NCBI GenBank assembly: GCA_963770155.1 | Contig: CAVYOE010000001.1 | Location: forward strand, 868,001 to 932,000 | DNA from: CAVYOE01 sp963770155 | Lineage (GTDB): Bacteria; Actinomycetota; Thermoleophilia; Solirubrobacterales; 70-9 | Direction of reading: 5' to 3' | DNA length: 64,000 bases | Shown here: positions 60,687-64,000 of the stretch, piece by piece | How the letters are laid out: the number at the start of each line of letters is the position of its first letter | Position numbering within the stretch: position 1 is the first letter of the stretch | Notes under the pieces: model-generated | Told to the model about the DNA's origin: nothing | The model's input: the letters and a program-made list of their open reading frames with translations, nothing else | Database searches by the model: none | Translations under genes and position numbers: made by a program

Positions 60687-61943
60687 GTGGCTGTAGACAC
60701 CGTTGACGTTTCGAAGCTCGACGTGGAACCGGGCGAGCTGCCCGAGAAGATGGCCGCCTGGGTGATCCGCCAGGAGCGCGAGGGCGAGCCGACGGACGCG
60801 ATGCAGGTCGAGGAGATCGAGGTCCCCGAGCCGGGTGCGTTCGAGGTGATCGTGCGGGTGATGGCCGCCGGGGTCAACTTCAACAACGTCTGGGCGTCGC
60901 TCGGCAAGCCGGTGTCGGTCTTCGGCTACGGCGACCACCCCGAGTACGGCCACCACATCCCGGGTTCCGACGCCTCCGGGGTCGTCTGGAAGGTCGGCGA
61001 GGGGGTCACCCGCTGGAAGCCCGGCGACGAGGTCGTGATCCACTGCAACCAGGCCTCCTACGAGGACGTCGAGGTCCACGGACTCGACCCGATGGCCGCC
61101 CCGAGCCAGGAGATCTGGGGCTACGAGACGACCTGGGGCAGCTTCGCCCAGTTCACCAAGGTGCAGGCTCAGCAGCTCCTCCCCCGCCCCCAGAACCTCT
61201 CCTGGGCCGATTGCTCGGCCTACGGGCTCACCTACTTCACCGCCTACCGGATGCTGATGGACCAGTGCGACCTGCAGCCGGGGCACAACGTCCTGATCTG
61301 GGGCGCGGCCGGCGGGCTCGGCGTCTTCGCCGTCCAGCTCTGCAAGGCAGCCGGCGCCAACGCCGTCGGCGTCGTCTCCTCGAAGGAGAAGGGCGAGCTG
61401 GTGAAGCAGCTCGGTGCGGTCGACTACATCGACCGCAACGAGTTCGCCGGGATGATGCGCACCGGCGACGAGACCCCCGACGAGGAGAAGGCACGGTTCA
61501 AGGAGTCGCGCGCGTTCGCCAAGCGGGTCAAGGAGATCCTCGGCGACGCCCCGGACATCGTCTTCGAGCACGTCGGGCAGGCCACCTTCCCGACCTCGGT
61601 GTTCACGGTGAAGCCGTTCGGCAAGGTGGTCATCTGCGGCGCCACCTCGGGATTCAATCTCGACTTCGACGTCCGCTATCTGTGGATGAAGCAGAAGCAG
61701 ATCATCGGCTCGCACTTCGCCAACGCCTACGAGTGCATGCGCGCCAACCAGCTGATGGCCGAGGGCAAGATCCAGCCGGTGATCTGGAAGGTGATGGGCT
61801 TCGACGGCGTTGCCGAGGCCCACCAGCTCCTGCACGAGAACAAGCACCTCGGCAAGATCGCGATCCTGGTCGGGGCAACCGACGAGAAGCAGGGCAAGAA
61901 CGAGGACGGGCCCGGCGCGATTCGCGCGGAGGTCGGTGCGTGA
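60687..61943 (+). CDS. ccr: Crotonyl-CoA carboxylase/reductase
   Basis: 418 residues from GTG 60687, with AAGGAGGA a few bases before. An MDR-fold reductase with GYDHPEYGHHIPGSDASGVV-like residues, NLSWADCSAYGLTYFTAYRML, the NADPH fold LIWGAAGGLGVFAVQLCKAAG, and DIVFEHVGQATFPTSVFTVKPFGKVVICGATSGFNLDFDVRYLWMKQK. These features are specific to Ccr. It converts crotonyl-CoA, CO2 and NADPH to ethylmalonyl-CoA, the key step of the ethylmalonyl-CoA pathway. The ecm gene 1.4 kb downstream supports this. Confidence 0.92.
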   Translation: MAVDTVDVSKLDVEPGELPEKMAAWVIRQEREGEPTDAMQVEEIEVPEPGAFEVIVRVMAAGVNFNNVWASLGKPVSVFGYGDHPEYGHHIPGSDASGVVWKVGEGVTRWKPGDEVVIHCNQASYEDVEVHGLDPMAAPSQEIWGYETTWGSFAQFTKVQAQQLLPRPQNLSWADCSAYGLTYFTAYRMLMDQCDLQPGHNVLIWGAAGGLGVFAVQLCKAAGANAVGVVSSKEKGELVKQLGAVDYIDRNEFAGMMRTGDETPDEEKARFKESRAFAKRVKEILGDAPDIVFEHVGQATFPTSVFTVKPFGKVVICGATSGFNLDFDVRYLWMKQKQIIGSHFANAYECMRANQLMAEGKIQPVIWKVMGFDGVAEAHQLLHENKHLGKIAILVGATDEKQGKNEDGPGAIRAEVGA

Positions 61944-62254
61944 GCGAAGTCTGTTACATCGACTGGCACGTCCACCCGTTCCGGGCGGAGCGCTGGTTCG
62001 AGATCTGGGAGCCGGGCGCCGAGCGTGCGCTCGCCTTCGGCGCCAAGAGCTGGTCGCTGACCCGCTCGATCGAGGACCCGCTGCTGTTCCGGCAGGCCTC
62101 TGTCTGGGAGGACCGCGCCGACTTCGAGCGCTACTGGTACTCGGAGGAGGTCTCGGCGATCCGCGAGCAGGCGATCAACTACTTCAACAAGCCGCTGCTC
62201 CCGGTCTGGCACTCGCTGGTGGCGAGCAGCGACCAGCTGACTCCTTCTCAGTAG
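61940..62254 (+). CDS. Small ABM/ferredoxin-like fold protein
   Basis: 104 residues. Its GTG overlaps the ccr stop (GTGA), so the two are coupled. VCYIDWHVHPFRAERWFEIWEPGAERALAFGAKSWSLTRSIEDPLLFRQASVWEDRADFERYWYSEEV resembles the antibiotic-biosynthesis-monooxygenase-like dimeric alpha/beta fold. It may assist Ccr or the ethylmalonyl-CoA route; no activity is known. Length and fold are inferred. Confidence 0.65.
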   Translation: MSEVCYIDWHVHPFRAERWFEIWEPGAERALAFGAKSWSLTRSIEDPLLFRQASVWEDRADFERYWYSEEVSAIREQAINYFNKPLLPVWHSLVASSDQLTPSQ

Positions 62255-62261
62255 CTCGCGC

Positions 62262-62552
62262 CTAGTGCTGCTCGAGCGGGGCCATGGTCAGCCCCGCGTC
62301 GGCAAGCAGCGCCCAGTAATGCTCGGCGGGCTCTTTCGGCCCGCTCCAGACCATCGCCTGCCCGGCGTTGTGGATCTTGTCGGCGATCGCGAAGCCCTTG
62401 TCGACGCTGACGCCCGGGATCACCCCCGCCAGGGTGTGCGCGACGTGATCGAAGGTGTTGTGATCGTCGTTGCGCACGATCACGTTCCAATTGCCGCCGA
62501 GACCTGAATCGGGACCCGCCGAACGGGGCCTCTCGACCGTGGTCGTGGACAT
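62262..62552 (-). CDS. clpS: ClpS, ATP-dependent Clp protease adaptor
   Basis: 96 residues. NWNVIVRNDDHNTFDHVAHTLAGVIPG contains the ClpS core (Asn-Asp-Asp-x-Asn-Thr-x-Asp and His). A second helix (FAIADKIHNAGQAMVWSGPKEPAEHYWALLADAGLTMAPLE) completes it. It delivers N-end rule substrates to ClpAP/ClpCP. Length is normal for the family. It is convergent with the gene after ccr. Confidence 0.93.
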   Translation of the reverse strand: MSTTTVERPRSAGPDSGLGGNWNVIVRNDDHNTFDHVAHTLAGVIPGVSVDKGFAIADKIHNAGQAMVWSGPKEPAEHYWALLADAGLTMAPLEQH

Positions 62553-62587
62553 GGGAAAAGTCTAGAACGGTTCCTGGATTTGGATCG

Positions 62588-63301
62588 TCACGCCTGGATC
62601 CGGATGGTGACGTCGTCGAACGTGCCCAGGATGCCGGTGCCTGCCGCCCCGGTCTTGTTGCCGACCCCTATCTGCATGAACCGGCCTGCGGGAGCCCCCG
62701 TCGAGACGCTCTCGGTCGTGCCAAAAACGGTCTTGCCGTTGATCGACGCGATCAGGCCGACCGAGTCGCCACTGCCCGTCGCGCGCAGGCGCAGGATGTT
62801 GCGCTTGGTGGCCTTCGGCCGGATGAACTTGGCGACGCCGGCCTTGAGCACGGCCTCGGGAGCGGGCCCCTCGGGATCGCGAAGCACCATCCAGCGTTGT
62901 TTCTTTGGAATGACACGCAGCTCATAGCCGCTGGTGGGGCCGGCGCGGACCAGGAGGGAGAGGTAGAGCTTCGACTGCAGCGGCCGCGGCGTCTTTGCCT
63001 CCCACCCCACGGCCGCCTGGATGTCCTGGCTCGGGTTGGTGTCGCTGGAATCGGCCACGACCGAGGTGCGGTAGACGCACTTGCTCGCTCCGTCGCCGAC
63101 GTTGATGCCCATCGCCTGGTTCTTGCGAAGCTTCTGGGAGCACTTGCCCTCGGAAACCTGGGTGAAGCTGCCCATCTCGTCAGCCGTATTGAAAGGGAAG
63201 ATCGCGATCGGGATCAACGCGGCGGCGGCGCTTCCGGCGAAGGCGAGCGCGCCTGCCAGAGAGATGGCGCAAATCGTGGCTTTCAACTTGGTCGGGCGCA
63301 T
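62588..63301 (-). CDS. Secreted protein, LamG/concanavalin-like, function unknown
   Basis: Start taken at ATG 63301 (MRPTKLKATICAISLAGALAFAGSAAA signal peptide); upstream codons would run into the divergent mutase. About 237 residues. The mature part has repeated beta strands (YLSLLVRAGPTSGYELRVIPKKQRWMVLRD; VGLIASINGKTVFG) and ends in ILGTFDDVTIRIQA, typical of laminin G-like sandwich domains. Two cysteines (KCSQKL, KCVYRT) may pair. No basic tail. Confidence 0.7.
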   Translation of the reverse strand: MRPTKLKATICAISLAGALAFAGSAAAALIPIAIFPFNTADEMGSFTQVSEGKCSQKLRKNQAMGINVGDGASKCVYRTSVVADSSDTNPSQDIQAAVGWEAKTPRPLQSKLYLSLLVRAGPTSGYELRVIPKKQRWMVLRDPEGPAPEAVLKAGVAKFIRPKATKRNILRLRATGSGDSVGLIASINGKTVFGTTESVSTGAPAGRFMQIGVGNKTGAAGTGILGTFDDVTIRIQA

Positions 63302-63391
63302 GCGCGATTGCGAGGCTAGCTGTGCGGGTCCCTCAAAGCGCAAAGAACACTCCAAACGAGGTTTCGGTGCGGTGGAAATATCATCTGTGGC

Positions 63392-64000
63392 ATGAGCGAC
63401 GAGCACACCCACCGCCTGCCCGAGCCTGACCCTGCCTGGATGATGCGCACCTACGCCGGGCATTCCGATGCCCGCCGCTCGAACGAGCTCTATCGGCGCA
63501 ACCTGGCAAAGGGGCAGACCGGCCTCTCCGTCGCCTTCGACCTCCCCACCCAGACCGGCTACGACCCCGACCACCCGCTCGCGCGCGGCGAGGTCGGCAA
63601 GGTGGGCGTCTCCATCGTCCACCGCGGCGACATGGAGACGCTGCTAGAGCAGATCCCGCTCGACGAGATGAACACGTCGATGACGATCAACGCCACGGCG
63701 GCCTGGCTGCTCGGCCTTTATGTCGCGGTCGGCGAGGAGCACGGCGTCGAACCGAACAAGCTCGCGGGGACGACCCAGAACGACATCATCAAGGAGTACC
63801 TCTCCCGCGGGACCTATGCCTTCCCTCCCGGGCCGTCGATGCGACTGATCGCCGACATGGTCGCGTTCACCGTCAACGAGATCCCCAAGTGGAACCCGAT
63901 CAACGTTTGCAGCTATCACCTGCAGGAAGCGGGAGCGACTCCGGTGCAGGAGATCGCCTTCTCCCTCTCCACGGCGATCGCCGTCCTCGACGAGGTCAAG
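63392..64000 (+). CDS. ecm: Ethylmalonyl-CoA mutase (N-terminal part; 3' end outside window)
   Basis: Open to the window edge: 203 codons seen. WMMRTYAGHSDARRSNELYRRNLAKGQTGLSVAFDLPTQTGYDPDHPLARGEVGKVGVSIVHRGDMETLLEQIPLDEMNTSMTINATAAWLL identifies the B12-dependent acyl-CoA mutase family. The LARGEVGKVGV and YNxx-type LIKEYLSRGTYAFPPGPSMRLIADMVAFT regions are closest to ethylmalonyl-CoA mutase rather than methylmalonyl-CoA mutase. It follows Ccr (60687), giving consecutive pathway steps. Confidence 0.88.
   Translation, partial: MSDEHTHRLPEPDPAWMMRTYAGHSDARRSNELYRRNLAKGQTGLSVAFDLPTQTGYDPDHPLARGEVGKVGVSIVHRGDMETLLEQIPLDEMNTSMTINATAAWLLGLYVAVGEEHGVEPNKLAGTTQNDIIKEYLSRGTYAFPPGPSMRLIADMVAFTVNEIPKWNPINVCSYHLQEAGATPVQEIAFSLSTAIAVLDEVK

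Noticed and set aside
59685..61847. 720-codon minus-strand frame opposite ccr
   Set aside because: The right half is antisense to Ccr and the left half is an alternate frame of the DUF2130-like gene; no family features.

Overview
The window is high-GC DNA from an actinobacterial-type chromosome, most likely a soil member of Thermoleophilia (Solirubrobacterales or a relative). The signs are a full coenzyme F420 pathway, ethylmalonyl-CoA pathway genes, actinobacterial-style acyl-CoA metabolism, and many secreted proteins that end in a lysine/arginine-rich tail with two cysteines. The lineage is inferred from gene content; no rRNA is present.

Layout. 1-2.2 kb: end of a fatty acid desaturase and a carboxyltransferase. 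2.3-22.3 kb: an accessory region coded almost wholly on the minus strand, rich in secreted proteins (beta-helix/CSLREA proteins, DUF3494 ice-binding-like proteins, an RCC1/MopE-type protein, a CocE-type hydrolase). Seven of these share the basic KKC tail. From 12 to 22.3 kb this region is divided by four partial copies of the 3' half of tRNA-Pro. Three of them carry the same ~110-bp extra arm, and an intact tRNA-Pro(GGG) stands at the far end. I read this as serial integration of small elements without a recombinase gene, carrying secreted-protein cargo and one toxin-antitoxin pair. It is the most unusual part of the window. 22.4-29.3 kb: a CAP-domain protein, three tandem sulfatases, a free-standing LAGLIDADG endonuclease and several tRNAs. 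29.3-34 kb: a membrane protein, an SRAP (YedK/HMCES) protein, an M28 peptidase and acetoacetyl-CoA synthetase, nearly all broken by frameshifts in the sequence as given. 34-41.7 kb: a subtilase with an inserted domain, then acyl-CoA, ketone-body and leucine-type catabolism (carboxyltransferase, 3-hydroxyacyl-CoA dehydrogenase, HMG-CoA lyase, thioesterase, SDR) with a DivIVA-like protein. 41.7-50.6 kb: F420 genes npdG, cofD, cofC, cofE and, apart from them, the fused FO synthase fbiC. 50.6-58.8 kb: aquaporin, pyrophosphatase, an ABC substrate-binding lipoprotein, a nitrilase-family hydrolase, and a multicopper oxidase-ZIP transporter-DtxR metal operon. 58.8-64 kb: a DUF2130-like nuclease-fold protein, crotonyl-CoA carboxylase/reductase, ClpS and the start of ethylmalonyl-CoA mutase.

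How the genes fit together. Ccr plus Ecm points to acetyl-CoA assimilation through ethylmalonyl-CoA. The carboxyltransferases, acetoacetyl-CoA synthetase, HMG-CoA lyase and 3-hydroxyacyl-CoA dehydrogenase feed the same acyl-CoA pool. The F420 genes supply a redox cofactor. The metal operon has a candidate operator in front of it.

Data caution. Frameshifts cluster at 23.4-23.8, 29.6-33.3 and 52.7-58.8 kb in conserved single-copy genes, which suggests sequencing or assembly errors more than true pseudogenes. All calls come from reading the sequence; no database search was run.
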